This document shows positions 28,583 to 37,786 of a stretch of DNA of 64,000 nt, in pieces. Source of the DNA: Sphingomonas sp. IC-56. Lineage in GTDB: Bacteria; Pseudomonadota; Alphaproteobacteria; Sphingomonadales; Sphingomonadaceae. A model generated the notes under the pieces. It ran no database searches, had not been told where the DNA came from, and saw nothing but the letters and a program-made list of their open reading frames with translations. The translations under genes and the position numbers were made by a program. The stretch is taken from NCBI RefSeq assembly GCF_021043375.1, contig NZ_JAJNDV010000009.1, forward strand, positions 95,045 to 159,044, written 5' to 3'. Position 1 is the stretch's first letter, and every line of letters begins with the position of its first letter.

Positions 28583-30163
28583 TCACCCTTTCAACCGGAA
28601 ATCCCGATACGCATCACGGATCGCGCGCTTCAGCAGCTTGCCCGTCGCGCTATGCGGCAGCGAGTCCACGAACAGCACCGCGTCGGGCAACCACCATTTC
28701 GCCACCCGCGTCTCCAGATGCGCCCGCACCGCGGCCTCATCCACCTCAGCCCCTGGCTTGCGCACCACCAGCAGGATCGGCCGTTCTTCCCAGCGCGGGT
28801 GATGCACCCCGATCGCCGCCGCCTCGGCCACGCCCGGGCACCCCACCGCGCAATTCTCGAGTTCGACCGAGCTTATCCACTCGCCGCCCGATTTGATCAC
28901 GTCCTTCACGCGGTCGGTGATCTGCATCGTCCCGTCCGGGTGCAGCATCGCCACGTCGCCGGTGTCGAACCAGTTGCCGGCGTCCACCGCCGGCGCTTCT
29001 TCCTTGAAATATTGGCCGATCACCCAGGGCCCGCGCACTTGCAGGCGCCCCGCGCTCGCGCCGTCGCGCGGCAGCACGGTGCCGGCCTCGTCCACCACCC
29101 GCAGTTCGACGCCGAACGGCACCGTCCCCTGCTTGGACACCTGATCGACCTGCGCCTCGAAGCTCAGATCATCCCAATCCGGCGACGGCGCGCCCATCGT
29201 CCCGATCGGCGAGGTTTCGGTCATGCCCCAGGCATGGTTCACTCGGATGCCCATCCGCATCAGCCGCTCGATCATGGCCCGCGGCGCCGCCGATCCGCCA
29301 ATGGTGACGATCTTGAGATGCTCGGGCGCCGCCCCGCTCGCGTCCATATACTGGAACATCGCAAACCACACGGTGGGCACCCCGGCCGAATGCGTCACGC
29401 GCTCCCGGTTCATCAGGTCGCACAGGACCGCAGGCTCGTTGACCGCCGCGAAGACCAGCTTGATCCCCGCCCCCGCCGCCGCCCAGGGCAGGCCCCAGCC
29501 TACCGCATGGAACATCGGCACGATCGGCATCGCCACCGCGCGGCGCGACAGGTCGAACACGTCGGGCTGCATCTCGCTCATCGCATGCAGCACGGTGGAG
29601 CGGTGGCTGTACACCACCCCCTTCGGGTTCCCGGTCGTTCCGCTGGTGTAACAAAGCATGCACGGGTCCCGCTCGTCCCCCTCAACCCAATCGAAGACGC
29701 CGTTTTCCGCGTCTACAAGATAGTCGAACGACCCATCGTCAAAGCACACATAATGCTCAATGGAAGACCACTGCCCCCGCATCCGCTCAACGATCGGCGC
29801 AAAGGCGCGGTCATAGAACAGCACCTTGTCCTCGGCATGGTTGGCGATGAAGGCCAGCTGGTCGTCGAACAGCCGAGGGTTGATCGTGTGGATCAGCCCA
29901 CCCATCCCCGCCACGCCATACCAGGCGACCAGATGCCGGGCATGGTTCATCGCCAGCGTCGCCACCCGATCCCCCGGCCGCACCCCCAGCCGAACCAGCG
30001 CCTGCGCCAGTCGCCGCGCATCCTTTGCCACGCCGCCCCAGTCCGTCCGCGTCTCGCTACCATCGGCCCAGCGCGTGACGATCTCGCGGTCCCCATGCTC
30101 ACGCGCGGCATGATCGAGCAGCCGCGTCACCCGCAGCGGAAAATCCTGCATCCCTCCAAACAT
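28583..30163 (-). CDS. AMP-binding long-chain acyl-CoA ligase family protein
   Basis: 526-residue acyl-adenylate synthetase that would activate a fatty or related acid to its CoA thioester. ATP motif [19 protein letters not shown] (about residue 172), second core [12 protein letters not shown] (about 310), WFDTGDVA (about 406) and C-terminal [14 protein letters not shown] with the catalytic Lys. ATG 30163 has GGAGAGA upstream; about 43 further in-frame codons lie in a repeat and are not coding. Medium- versus long-chain specificity is not readable. Isolated between palindromic repeats. Confidence 0.88.
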   Translation of the reverse strand: MFGGMQDFPLRVTRLLDHAAREHGDREIVTRWADGSETRTDWGGVAKDARRLAQALVRLGVRPGDRVATLAMNHARHLVAWYGVAGMGGLIHTINPRLFDDQLAFIANHAEDKVLFYDRAFAPIVERMRGQWSSIEHYVCFDDGSFDYLVDAENGVFDWVEGDERDPCMLCYTSGTTGNPKGVVYSHRSTVLHAMSEMQPDVFDLSRRAVAMPIVPMFHAVGWGLPWAAAGAGIKLVFAAVNEPAVLCDLMNRERVTHSAGVPTVWFAMFQYMDASGAAPEHLKIVTIGGSAAPRAMIERLMRMGIRVNHAWGMTETSPIGTMGAPSPDWDDLSFEAQVDQVSKQGTVPFGVELRVVDEAGTVLPRDGASAGRLQVRGPWVIGQYFKEEAPAVDAGNWFDTGDVAMLHPDGTMQITDRVKDVIKSGGEWISSVELENCAVGCPGVAEAAAIGVHHPRWEERPILLVVRKPGAEVDEAAVRAHLETRVAKWWLPDAVLFVDSLPHSATGKLLKRAIRDAYRDFRLKG

Positions 30164-30252
30164 CGCTCTCTCCGGCTTTATGTTTGGGGAGAGGGTATCG
30201 CATGGAGGGACGAAGTCGAGGCCCGCCACACCGGGAAACACTTCGTCATAAG

Positions 30253-30363
30253 GCACCCCAGTTCCCCGGCGAAGGCCGGGGCCCAGCTGCAATGCAGCTC
30301 GTTAGATCAGTCCACCCTCGCGACCACGTGGCAGCTGGGCCCCGGCCTCCGCCGGGGAACTGC
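30253..30363. repeat. Intergenic palindromic repeat, family B, copy 1
   Basis: 111-bp element between the acyl-CoA ligase start and the dnaE stop. Left arm AGTTCCCCGGCGAAGGCCGG continues into GGCCCAGC; the right arm CTGGGCCCCGGCCTCCGCCG ends in GGGGAACT. Arms of about 28 bp with one mismatch enclose a central loop containing an inner GCAGCT repeat. Family A copy 3 follows within 20 bp. No gene is seen in 30164-30518. Confidence 0.8.
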
Positions 30364-30380
30364 AAGCGTCGCAGCTATCA

Positions 30381-30512
30381 AGATCCTCCCCCGGAGGGGG
30401 AGGTGGCAGCGCAAAGCGCTGACGGAGGGGTATTCTCCACAAGCGACAAAGCCCGTGGAGATTACCCCTCCACCCCACACTATCGTGCGCGGTCCCCCGC
30501 CCGGGAGGATCT
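30381..30512. repeat. Intergenic palindromic repeat, family A, copy 3
   Basis: 132-bp palindrome downstream of dnaE. It begins AGATCCTCCCCCGGAGG and ends CCGGGAGGATCT. An inner pair CTCCAC...GTGGAG brackets AAGCGACAAAGCCC, the same centre as in copies 1 and 2. The right outer arm is shorter (CCCCCGCCCGGGAGG), so this copy has decayed. Confidence 0.8.
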
Positions 30513-30518
30513 AACCCG

Positions 30519-33500
30519 CTAAGCCGCCACCGCCAAAGTAACCTCAGGCCGCCCGAACTTCGCCGACCGCACCCCAGGCACCGCTCGCAACGTCTCGATC
30601 ATCTCCTCATCCAGCCGGAAATTGCGCCCGACCACCAACTCCGCCTGCCCCTCGGCACCATAAGGCACCCACAGCCGGACCGTGCTTCGCCCGCCGCGAA
30701 GCTCTCCGATCATCTCGGCCAGCCGCGGCATCACCGCCACATCGTCCACTTCCAGGTCGATGATCAGCCGCGCCGCGTCCGCAAGCTCCTCGAACGGCTG
30801 CACGCGCTTCACCGAGACCCGCGGCGTGTCCTCGCCCGCGCGCTTGTCGAGTTCCACCGTCAGCACCGCGCAGCCGCCGGCCTTTGCCGCCTCTTCCAGG
30901 TCCTTAGCGGCCACTTCGTCGAAGCACGTCGTCAGCGTCTGCGCGCTCTGGTCGGAGATCGTCGCCATCAGATACTTGTTGCCGCGCGCCGAAGTTCGCC
31001 ACCGCGCATCCTCGACCAACGCCGCAATCGTCGCCCCCACGCGCCCGCCGACGGGAATGTCCATCTCGCCCAACGTCCCGATCTGGCGAACCCCGTGCAT
31101 CCGCGTCAGGTGGCCGTACCGGTCGAGCGGATGCGCCTCGAAATAATAGCCATAGGCGTCACGCTCGGCATTGATCTGTTCGGACTTGGACCAGCTTACC
31201 CCGCGTGGCAGCTGGATCGCGCTGCCGCTAGGCTCGGCCTCGCCGAACAACCCGCCCTGCCCGCTGGTCTTGTTGGCAAAGGTGCGCTGCGCCACCGCCA
31301 GCATCGTCTCGGCGGCGGCATACACCCCGGCGCGGTTGGGCTGGATCGAATCGAAAGCCCCCGCCGCCGCGAGCGTTTCCAGCTGCCGCTTGTTGATCAG
31401 CCGCGGGTCGACACGCTTGGCGAAATCGTCGAGCGACTTGAAGCGGCCTTTGGCGTCCCGCTCCTCGACCAGTTCCTCCATTGCCCGCTCACCTACGCCC
31501 TTCAGCGCGCCCAGCGCATAGCGCACCGCCAGCCCGTCCTCGGTCTTCTCGACATGGAAGTCGGCCAAGCTCTTGTTGATGTCGGCGGGCAGCACGTCGA
31601 TGTTCAGCCGGCGCATATCGTCGGCGAAGATCGCCAGCTTGTCGGTCTGGTGGATATCGTACGCCATCGACGCGGCGAAAAACTCGTGCGGGTGATGCGC
31701 CTTCAGCCACGCCGTCTGGTACGCCAGCAGCGCATAGGCGGCGGCGTGCGACTTGTTGAAGCCGTACCCCGCGAACTTGTCGATCAAGTCGAACAGCTCG
31801 TTGGCCTTGGACGCCTTGATGTTGTTCACCTTGGCGCAGCCTTCGACGAAGATCGCGCGCTGCTGGTCCATCTCCGCCTTGATCTTCTTGCCCATGGCAC
31901 GCCGGAGCATGTCCGCCCCGCCCAGCGAATATCCCGCCAGGATCTGCGCGGCCTGCATCACCTGCTCCTGATAGACGAAGATCCCATAGGTCTCCTTCAG
32001 GATCGGCTCGAGCGCCTCGTGCGGATAGACAATCTCCTCGCTGCCCTGCTTGCGCCGGCCAAAGCTCGGGATGTTGTCCATCGGCCCCGGGCGATACAGC
32101 GACACGAGCGCGATGATGTCGCCGAAATTGGTTGGCCGCACTGCGGTCAGCGTGCGCCGCATGCCTTCGGATTCCAGCTGGAACACGCCCACCGTGTCGC
32201 CGCGCTGAAGCAGATCATAGACTTCGGTGTCGTCCCAGCTGAGCTCGTCCAGATCGACCTCGATGCCCCGGTCGCCCAGCAGCTCGACCGCTTTCTTGAG
32301 CACTGACAGCGTCTTAAGACCCAGAAAGTCGAACTTCACCAGCCCCGCACCTTCGACATATTTCATGTCGAACTGGGTGACGGGCATGTCCGATCGCGGA
32401 TCGCGGTACAGCGGCACCAGCTGCGCCAGCGGCCGGTCGCCGATCACCACGCCAGCGGCGTGCGTGGACGAGTGTCGCGGCAGCCCTTCCAGCCGCATGC
32501 AAAGGTCCACCAGCCGCTTCACATCGGCCTGGCTCTTATACTCGGCGTGGAATTCCGACACGCCGTTCAGCGTCCGCTCCAGCGTCCACGGATCGGTCGG
32601 GTGGTTCGGGATCAGCTTGGCCAGGCGGTCGACCTGGCCATAGCTCATCTGGAGCACGCGGCCGATGTCCTTGATCACCGCACGGGCCTTCATCGTTCCG
32701 AACGTGATGATCTGCGCCACCGTGTCGCGGCCGTATTTCTCCTGCACGTAACGGATCACTTCGCCACGGCGCGTTTCGCAAAAGTCGATGTCGAAGTCGG
32801 GCATCGACACGCGTTCCGGGTTCAGGAAGCGCTCGAACAGCAGTCCCAGCTTGAGGGGATCGAGGTCGGTGATCGTGAGAACCCACGCCACCACCGAGCC
32901 CGCACCCGATCCGCGCCCCGGCCCGACGGGAATGTCGTGGGCCTTCGCCCATTGAATGAAGTCGGCGACGATCAGGAAGTAGCCGGGGAACCCCATCTGG
33001 ATGATGACGTCCAGCTCGAACTCCAGCCGGTCCTCATACGCCTTGCGGTCCTCGGCTGAAGTGATCCCCGCCTTTTCCAGCCGCGCGTCGAGCCCGACCC
33101 AGCTGCGCTCACGCAGCATCGCCGCCTCGCCCTCGCGGTCACCGGCAAGGCTGGGAAGGATCGGCTTGCGCTTTGGCGCCGCATAGGCGCAACGCTGTGC
33201 GACGATCAGTGTGTTCTCGATGGCTTCCGGCAAGTCGGCAAACAGCCGCTTCATCTCGTCGGCCGGCTTCATCCACGCATCGGGCGAACTGCGCGGCCGG
33301 TCGTCCGACGCGACATAGGAGGAGTTGGCGATGCACAGCATCGCGTCATGCGCCTGGTGAAAGTCCGCCTCGGCGAAGCAGCACGGATTGGTACCCACGA
33401 TCGGCAGGTCGCGCGCATAGGCATAGTCGAGCAGCTTGCCCTCGGCACGCGTCTCCACATCGTCGCCGCGCCGCGCGATCTCGATATACAGCTTGCCTGG

Positions 33501-33995
33501 GAACAGCGCCTCCAGCCTCGCCGCATAGGCCTCCGCCGCGCGGTCCTGCTCCTCGGCATAGAGGCGTGCTAGAGCCCCTTCGGCCCCCGCAGTCAGGCAC
33601 AACAGCCCCTCTACACGACCCTCCAGCGCCTCGAAGGGCACATGCGCCTCTTCCTCAATCGGCCGGTCGAGATGCGCCTGCGACACCAGGTCGCACAGGT
33701 TCAGATATCCCGTCTCGTCCTGCGCATAGAGCGCGAGCCAGTCGATCGGCGCGCTCACCCCCTCGGGCATGTCCGGGCGCTTCACCGCCAGCAGTGTGCC
33801 GATGATCGGCTGCACGCCCGCCTTCTTCGCTGCATCCGAATAGGACATGGCGGCATACAGCCCGTTGCGGTCCGCCACCGCTGCCGCCGGGAAGCCCAGC
33901 GTCTTGGCCTGCTTGGCGACCGCCTTGGGCTCGATGGCCCCTTCCAGCATGGTGAAGGAGGAGAAAACCCGAAGCGGAACGAAACCCGAATGCAT
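30519..33995 (-). CDS. dnaE: DNA polymerase III subunit alpha
   Basis: Replicative polymerase catalytic subunit, 1158 residues, normal length. N-terminal PHP domain (FVPLRVFSSFTMLEGAI), polymerase active site with GPGRGSGAGSVVAW and MPDFDIDFCETRR (catalytic aspartates), helix-hairpin-helix, and a C-terminal OB fold (VGGRVGATIAALVEDARW). I start at ATG 33995 (MHSGFVPLRVF), where family homology begins; a TTG at 34031 would add 12 residues. The end is followed by two palindromic repeats. Confidence 0.96.
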   Translation of the reverse strand: MHSGFVPLRVFSSFTMLEGAIEPKAVAKQAKTLGFPAAAVADRNGLYAAMSYSDAAKKAGVQPIIGTLLAVKRPDMPEGVSAPIDWLALYAQDETGYLNLCDLVSQAHLDRPIEEEAHVPFEALEGRVEGLLCLTAGAEGALARLYAEEQDRAAEAYAARLEALFPGKLYIEIARRGDDVETRAEGKLLDYAYARDLPIVGTNPCCFAEADFHQAHDAMLCIANSSYVASDDRPRSSPDAWMKPADEMKRLFADLPEAIENTLIVAQRCAYAAPKRKPILPSLAGDREGEAAMLRERSWVGLDARLEKAGITSAEDRKAYEDRLEFELDVIIQMGFPGYFLIVADFIQWAKAHDIPVGPGRGSGAGSVVAWVLTITDLDPLKLGLLFERFLNPERVSMPDFDIDFCETRRGEVIRYVQEKYGRDTVAQIITFGTMKARAVIKDIGRVLQMSYGQVDRLAKLIPNHPTDPWTLERTLNGVSEFHAEYKSQADVKRLVDLCMRLEGLPRHSSTHAAGVVIGDRPLAQLVPLYRDPRSDMPVTQFDMKYVEGAGLVKFDFLGLKTLSVLKKAVELLGDRGIEVDLDELSWDDTEVYDLLQRGDTVGVFQLESEGMRRTLTAVRPTNFGDIIALVSLYRPGPMDNIPSFGRRKQGSEEIVYPHEALEPILKETYGIFVYQEQVMQAAQILAGYSLGGADMLRRAMGKKIKAEMDQQRAIFVEGCAKVNNIKASKANELFDLIDKFAGYGFNKSHAAAYALLAYQTAWLKAHHPHEFFAASMAYDIHQTDKLAIFADDMRRLNIDVLPADINKSLADFHVEKTEDGLAVRYALGALKGVGERAMEELVEERDAKGRFKSLDDFAKRVDPRLINKRQLETLAAAGAFDSIQPNRAGVYAAAETMLAVAQRTFANKTSGQGGLFGEAEPSGSAIQLPRGVSWSKSEQINAERDAYGYYFEAHPLDRYGHLTRMHGVRQIGTLGEMDIPVGGRVGATIAALVEDARWRTSARGNKYLMATISDQSAQTLTTCFDEVAAKDLEEAAKAGGCAVLTVELDKRAGEDTPRVSVKRVQPFEELADAARLIIDLEVDDVAVMPRLAEMIGELRGGRSTVRLWVPYGAEGQAELVVGRNFRLDEEMIETLRAVPGVRSAKFGRPEVTLAVAA

Positions 33996-34196
33996 GGCCG
34001 GACTCTTGGCTCCCTCCCCCCGATTCTGCAAGCCGGCCTGCGCGGTTAACGCCGATTAACCGTTACGCTCCGTAACCCACCGTAAAGCGAAGTCGCGGAT
34101 GGGAGCCGCCCTGAATGGCCGCGCAACCGAACGTTTGCCAGAACCCTGGTTAACGAAGCGGCACGCGCCGCTAGGCATAATCAGGGACTACGAAAA

Positions 34197-34616
34197 ATGG
34201 CGATCCTCTGCTCGGTCATGGGCCACACCCCAAGCGCTCAGCGCCACCAGAACCAGGGTCTCGAATTCAGCCTGTGCCACCATTGCGGATGCGACCTGAT
34301 CCGCTTCGCCGACAGCGCCGACTGGACCAAGGTTCCGACTGGCTTCCAGGTGGTGTGGCGTGAGTTCGGCCGCTCGGACGACGCAGCCTCCGTCGCCCAG
34401 CGCATGGCGCGAATGACCCCACCGCGGCGCCGCGATCCGCGCAACGCCCGTCCCCAGCCCCGCCGCGATCCGCGCGGCCGGCCGATGCAGGGCACGGCGT
34501 CGATGATGGGCCTCATTACCCGCATCGGCAAGCTGGTCGAGGAGGAGCCCGTCGACACGCTGGTCGACAAGAGCGCGCAAAAGGCCATTCGCCTTCCGCA
34601 CATCAAGACCAACTAA
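34197..34616 (+). CDS. Small conserved-looking protein with a CxxC zinc-ribbon-like start
   Basis: 139 residues, no family I can name. Residues 26-36 contain CHHCGCDLIRF, which suggests half of a zinc ribbon; a Cys at residue 5 (AILCSVMGH) might complete it. A basic Pro/Arg-rich linker (TPPRRRDPRNARPQPRRDPR) occupies about 75-95, and the C-terminal helix ends RLPHIKTN. The basic linker suggests nucleic-acid contact, but that is inference. Divergent from dnaE over about 200 bp of low-complexity, TTAACCGTTA-rich DNA. Confidence 0.6.
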   Translation: MAILCSVMGHTPSAQRHQNQGLEFSLCHHCGCDLIRFADSADWTKVPTGFQVVWREFGRSDDAASVAQRMARMTPPRRRDPRNARPQPRRDPRGRPMQGTASMMGLITRIGKLVEEEPVDTLVDKSAQKAIRLPHIKTN

Positions 34617-34629
34617 GGTCTCCGGGCAA

Positions 34630-35109
34630 TCAGAGCAGTGCCTCGATCGCTCCCTTCAGGCTCGCCGGCTTGGTGGTCGGGGCATAACGTTCCACCACCT
34701 GCCCCTGCCGGTTGACCAGGAACTTGGTAAAGTTCCATTTGATCCCCTTGGACCCCATCAGTCCCGGCGCCTCGCCCTTCAGCCGCTCGAACAGCGGCGC
34801 AGCGGCAGGTCCGTTCACGTCCACCTTGGCGAACACCGGAAAGCTGACGTCATAGGTCAGCGAACAGAAGTTCGCGATCTCCGCCGCGTCGCCGGGCTCC
34901 TGGCCGCCAAACTGGTTGCACGGGAACGCCAGCACCGCAAAGCCGCGCTCGCGATAGTCGCGCCACAGCGCCTCCAACTCGGCATATTGCGGCGTGAACC
35001 CGCATTTGGAGGCGGTGTTGACGATCAGCAGCACCTGCCCGGCATAGTCCGACAGGTCGACCGTGCTGCCATCCGCAGCCGTGACCGGAATGTCCGTCAA
35101 CGCGCTCAT
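34630..35109 (-). CDS. Glutathione peroxidase family protein
   Basis: Thiol peroxidase, 159 residues. The peroxidatic residue is Cys36 (not selenocysteine) in [16 protein letters not shown]; the family's [12 protein letters not shown] follows at about 70-81, and [12 protein letters not shown] with the conserved Trp at about 130. Enzymes of this Cys type usually use thioredoxin rather than glutathione. Its start overlaps the stop of the lolD gene by 4 bp, placing it last in a lolC-lolD-gpx unit. Confidence 0.92.
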   Translation of the reverse strand: MSALTDIPVTAADGSTVDLSDYAGQVLLIVNTASKCGFTPQYAELEALWRDYRERGFAVLAFPCNQFGGQEPGDAAEIANFCSLTYDVSFPVFAKVDVNGPAAAPLFERLKGEAPGLMGSKGIKWNFTKFLVNRQGQVVERYAPTTKPASLKGAIEALL

Positions 35110-35780
35110 GCGAGCACCCCTTCGTGCAGCCGCACGACCCGGTCCATCCGCGCCGCAAGCCGCTCGTTATGCGTCGCCACCAGCGCCGCCGACCCCTGCG
35201 TCCGCACCAGGTTCAGGAATTCGGCAAACACTCGCTCGGAGGTAACCTCGTCCAGATTGCCGGTCGGCTCATCGGCCAGCACCAGCGCCGGCCGGTTCGC
35301 CAGCGCCCGCGCAACGGCCACGCGCTGCTGTTCGCCGCCCGAAAGCTGGTTGGGCCGATGCTTCAACCGCGCACCCAACCCTAGCGCCACCAGCAGCTCC
35401 TCCGCCCGCGTATCGGCATCAGCCCGCGTCGCCCCTTTAACCATCTGCGGCAGCACCACATTCTCGATGGCGTTGAAGTCGGGCAGCAGATGGTGGAACT
35501 GGTACACAAAGCCCAGGCTGTCGCGCCGCACATCGGTGCGCCCGCCGGAAGGCAGCTTCGCGGCCTCCTTGCCGGCGATGCGGATCGATCCCTCGAACCC
35601 GCCTTCCAGCAAACCCACCGCCTGCAACAGAGTCGACTTGCCCGACCCCGACGGGCCCAGCAGCGCGACGATCTCGCCGGGCATGATGTCCAAGTCTACC
35701 CCGCGCAGCACCTCGATCACCGCTTCGCCCTGGGCGAAGCGGCGGCGCAGCCCGCGCGTCTGAAGAACCGGCTCACTCAT
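35106..35780 (-). CDS. lolD: Lipoprotein-releasing ABC transporter ATP-binding protein LolD
   Basis: ATPase of the LolCDE complex, which extracts outer-membrane lipoproteins from the inner membrane. 224 residues: Walker A GPSGSGKS (42-49), signature [15 protein letters not shown], Walker [13 protein letters not shown] and the H-loop VATHN. The start overlaps the permease stop. The paired permease makes LolD more likely than a MacB-type or FtsE ATPase. Confidence 0.92.
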   Translation of the reverse strand: MSEPVLQTRGLRRRFAQGEAVIEVLRGVDLDIMPGEIVALLGPSGSGKSTLLQAVGLLEGGFEGSIRIAGKEAAKLPSGGRTDVRRDSLGFVYQFHHLLPDFNAIENVVLPQMVKGATRADADTRAEELLVALGLGARLKHRPNQLSGGEQQRVAVARALANRPALVLADEPTGNLDEVTSERVFAEFLNLVRTQGSAALVATHNERLAARMDRVVRLHEGVLA

Positions 35781-37023
35781 AGCGCAGCACCTGTACGGGA
35801 TCGGTCTTGGCTGCCTTCCACGCCGGATACAGCGTGGCCAGGAAGCTGAACAGCAACGCCATGACGCAGATGCCGATCGTTTCGAACGGATCGGTCTTGG
35901 CAGGCAGCTCGGTCAGGAAGCGCATCGACGGGTCCCAGATATTCTGGCCCGTCACCACTCCGATAAACGCGGCCACCTTCTCGCGGAAGGTGATGAACAG
36001 GAAGCCAAGAACGCCTCCTGCCGCCACGCCGAGCGCGCCGATGGTCGTCCCCACCGTGACGAAGATGCGCATCAACGCGCCGCGCGACGCCCCCATGGTC
36101 CGCAACACGGCGATGTCACGCCGCTTGGACTGAACCAGCATGATCAGCGACGACACGATGTTGAACGACGCCACGATCAGGATGATCGACAGCACCGTGA
36201 ACGACACGATCCGGTCGACGCCCAACGCTTCGAACAACTCGCGATTCATCTGCCGCCAATCGACGATCTGACCCTTGCCCTCCACCTTGGGCACCAGCGG
36301 CGCGACGATCTTTTCCACCCGGTCGGGATCGACCGTGTTCATCTCAATCATGCTCACCGAATCACCGAGTAGTAGCAGCGTCTGCGCATCCTCGATCGGC
36401 ATGATCAGGAAGATCTTGTCGAAGTCATAGACGCCGATCTCGAAAATCGCGCCGACCCGGTACTTCACGATCCGCGGCACCGTTCCAAACGGCGTGGAAG
36501 CGCCCTGCGGGTTGAATACGGAGATCTCGCTACCGATGGTCGCGCCGAGCGACTCCGCCAGTCGCGACCCGATCGCCACATTCTCGCTGCCCGGCTTCAG
36601 CCGCGTCAACGATCCCAGCACTTCCTTGCCCTTGAGCGCAGGATTGCTGAGGATGTCCTCATAGCGCATGCCGCGCACCTGCGTGGCTTCCAGACGCCCG
36701 TTATAGGTGACGGCAAGCGGCTGTTCGATCAGCGGCACCGCGCTGGTGACCCCAGGCGTCGCCTTGGCCGCCGCGGCGATCTCGCGCCAGTCGCGCAGCT
36801 GGCCGGCATAGCCCTGCACCACTGCGTGGCCGTTCAATCCAGTGATCTTGCCGAACAGTTCGGCGCGAAAGCCGTTCATCACGCTCATCACCACGATCAG
36901 CGCGGCAACGCCCAGCATGACGGCGACCAGACTGAACCCGGCGACAACGGCGATGAACGCCTCGCTCCGCCCCGGCAGCAGGTACCGGCGAGCGATCATC
37001 CGCTCATAGCGTGAAAGTAGCAT
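35773..37023 (-). CDS. Lipoprotein-releasing system permease LolC/LolE
   Basis: 416-residue FtsX/MacB-type permease: an N-terminal membrane helix ([24 protein letters not shown] shape, about 24-48), a large periplasmic domain (about 50-270) and three C-terminal helices. N-terminal [10 protein letters not shown] and the conserved [18 protein letters not shown] are LolC/E hallmarks. Only one permease gene precedes lolD, so a homodimeric LolC/E (sometimes called LolF) is likely. Its ATG is at 37023, and the upstream 100 bp must contain the promoter of the unit. Confidence 0.9.
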   Translation of the reverse strand: MLLSRYERMIARRYLLPGRSEAFIAVVAGFSLVAVMLGVAALIVVMSVMNGFRAELFGKITGLNGHAVVQGYAGQLRDWREIAAAAKATPGVTSAVPLIEQPLAVTYNGRLEATQVRGMRYEDILSNPALKGKEVLGSLTRLKPGSENVAIGSRLAESLGATIGSEISVFNPQGASTPFGTVPRIVKYRVGAIFEIGVYDFDKIFLIMPIEDAQTLLLLGDSVSMIEMNTVDPDRVEKIVAPLVPKVEGKGQIVDWRQMNRELFEALGVDRIVSFTVLSIILIVASFNIVSSLIMLVQSKRRDIAVLRTMGASRGALMRIFVTVGTTIGALGVAAGGVLGFLFITFREKVAAFIGVVTGQNIWDPSMRFLTELPAKTDPFETIGICVMALLFSFLATLYPAWKAAKTDPVQVLRYE

Positions 37024-37249
37024 GCGGCTGGTTTACGCCTCTCGAAAACAGTCGCGCCGCTCTAAGCCAAGCGTCTGAGCGAGGCAATGCACCCTAAGGA
37101 CCCTCCCTCAGAAGGAGAGGATCCAATCGCCTGTTGCCGATTCAACACAGGGCGGAACCAATCCACTTCGGGCCTCTAGAAGGCATCGTGACAAATCGTT
37201 GCTCCCGCCGTAGCAACACTACATCGAAACGCAGGCAGCAAACGGCCGT

Positions 37250-37378
37250 GGTTCGGGGAGGGTTCAGCCCCGCTTCGTAGCGATACGAAAGCGTGCGGGC
37301 GGACCATCACAAGGGGGCTGACGAGCGATCGTCACGCAGGCGCCCGGGCTGGAAACGGTCCGGGCGTTTTCCGTTTTA
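37250..37378 (+). ncRNA. Candidate structured small RNA with intrinsic terminator
   Basis: No protein gene is convincing in 37024-37786. Within it four stem-loops follow one another on the plus strand: CGGGG/CCCCG (37254-37272); a 9-bp stem with one bulge closed by a GCGA tetraloop (37271-37293); a perfect 6-bp stem, also GCGA-capped (37319-37334); and a 7-10 bp GC stem (37341-37366) followed by TTTTCCGTTTT, an intrinsic terminator. Hairpins 1 and 2 share two bases, so their edges compete. GNRA loops and the T-run exist only on the plus strand. The 5' end is not visible; 37250 is a minimum. No Rfam family recognised. Confidence 0.45.
37341..37377 (+). terminator. Intrinsic terminator of the candidate small RNA
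   Basis: Stem CGCCCGG (37341-37347) pairs with CCGGGCG (37360-37366), extended by wobble pairs, and is followed by TTTTCCGTTTT. No plus-strand coding region ends upstream, so it must end a noncoding transcript if it is used. Confidence 0.6.
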
Positions 37379-37482
37379 GGCATCGAAGCTTTCACTCCGC
37401 TGAACGAACCCGAAACGGGGAGGCAGCGCAAAGCACCACCTCCCCGCCCCAACGTCTCCCGGCCAGGCGAGACGCTAGCTCA

Positions 37483-37622
37483 ATCTCATTCCCCTGAAAG
37501 GGGAGGTGGCGCGCGCAGCGCGGCGGAGGGGTGTCGCCGCTTTTAGGATTTTCCTCACTCACAGCGGAGACACCCCTCCGTCAGCCCTTCGGGCTGCCAC
37601 CTCCCCTTCAAGGGGAGGATCT
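37483..37622. repeat. Intergenic palindromic repeat, family A, copy 4 (diverged)
   Basis: About 140 bp: the left arm ATTCCCCTGAAAGGGGAGGT and the right arm ACCTCCCCTTCAAGGGGAGG enclose inner arms GGAGGGGTGTC...GACACCCCTCC. The CCTGAAAGGGG core replaces the CCCCCGGAGGGGG core of the other copies, so it is a subfamily. It lies downstream of the TonB receptor gene. Confidence 0.75.
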
Positions 37623-37652
37623 GGATGCCGAGATGCACGTCGATGACCCCCC

Positions 37653-37756
37653 AAGTTCCCCGGCGAAGGCCGGGGCCCAGCGTCGGCGAAGCTCGTGATC
37701 GCAGACTGCCCCATCGGCGACATGGCAACTGGGCCCCGGCCTTCGCCGGGGAGCAC
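37653..37756. repeat. Intergenic palindromic repeat, family B, copy 2
   Basis: Arms AGTTCCCCGGCGAAGGCCGG (then GGCCCAG) and CTGGGCCCCGGCCTTCGCCG (then GGGGA) form a stem of about 26 bp around a loop of about 50 bp. Same element as the copy near 30.3 kb. The stop codon of the TonB receptor gene lies about 30 bp further on. Confidence 0.8.
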
Positions 37757-37786
37757 GGGAGAAAAACACTCCGCGCTGCCCATCCA

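Noticed and set aside
28466..30514. A 682-codon plus-strand frame antisense to the acyl-CoA ligase
   Set aside because: No family motif, crosses two palindromic repeats; ligase motifs are clear on the other strand.
37311..37360. Hammerhead-ribozyme-like CTGACGA with GGAAAC downstream
   Set aside because: CTGACGA is used up in its own GCGA hairpin, and no stem II/III arrangement closes the core.
37264..37452. A 62-codon minus-strand frame in the 37-kb gap
   Set aside because: No ribosome-binding site or motif, and it overlaps the RNA-like hairpins and the terminator.
24094..37756. Repeated palindromes as a CRISPR array
   Set aside because: Copies are kilobases apart with no regular spacers and no cas genes.
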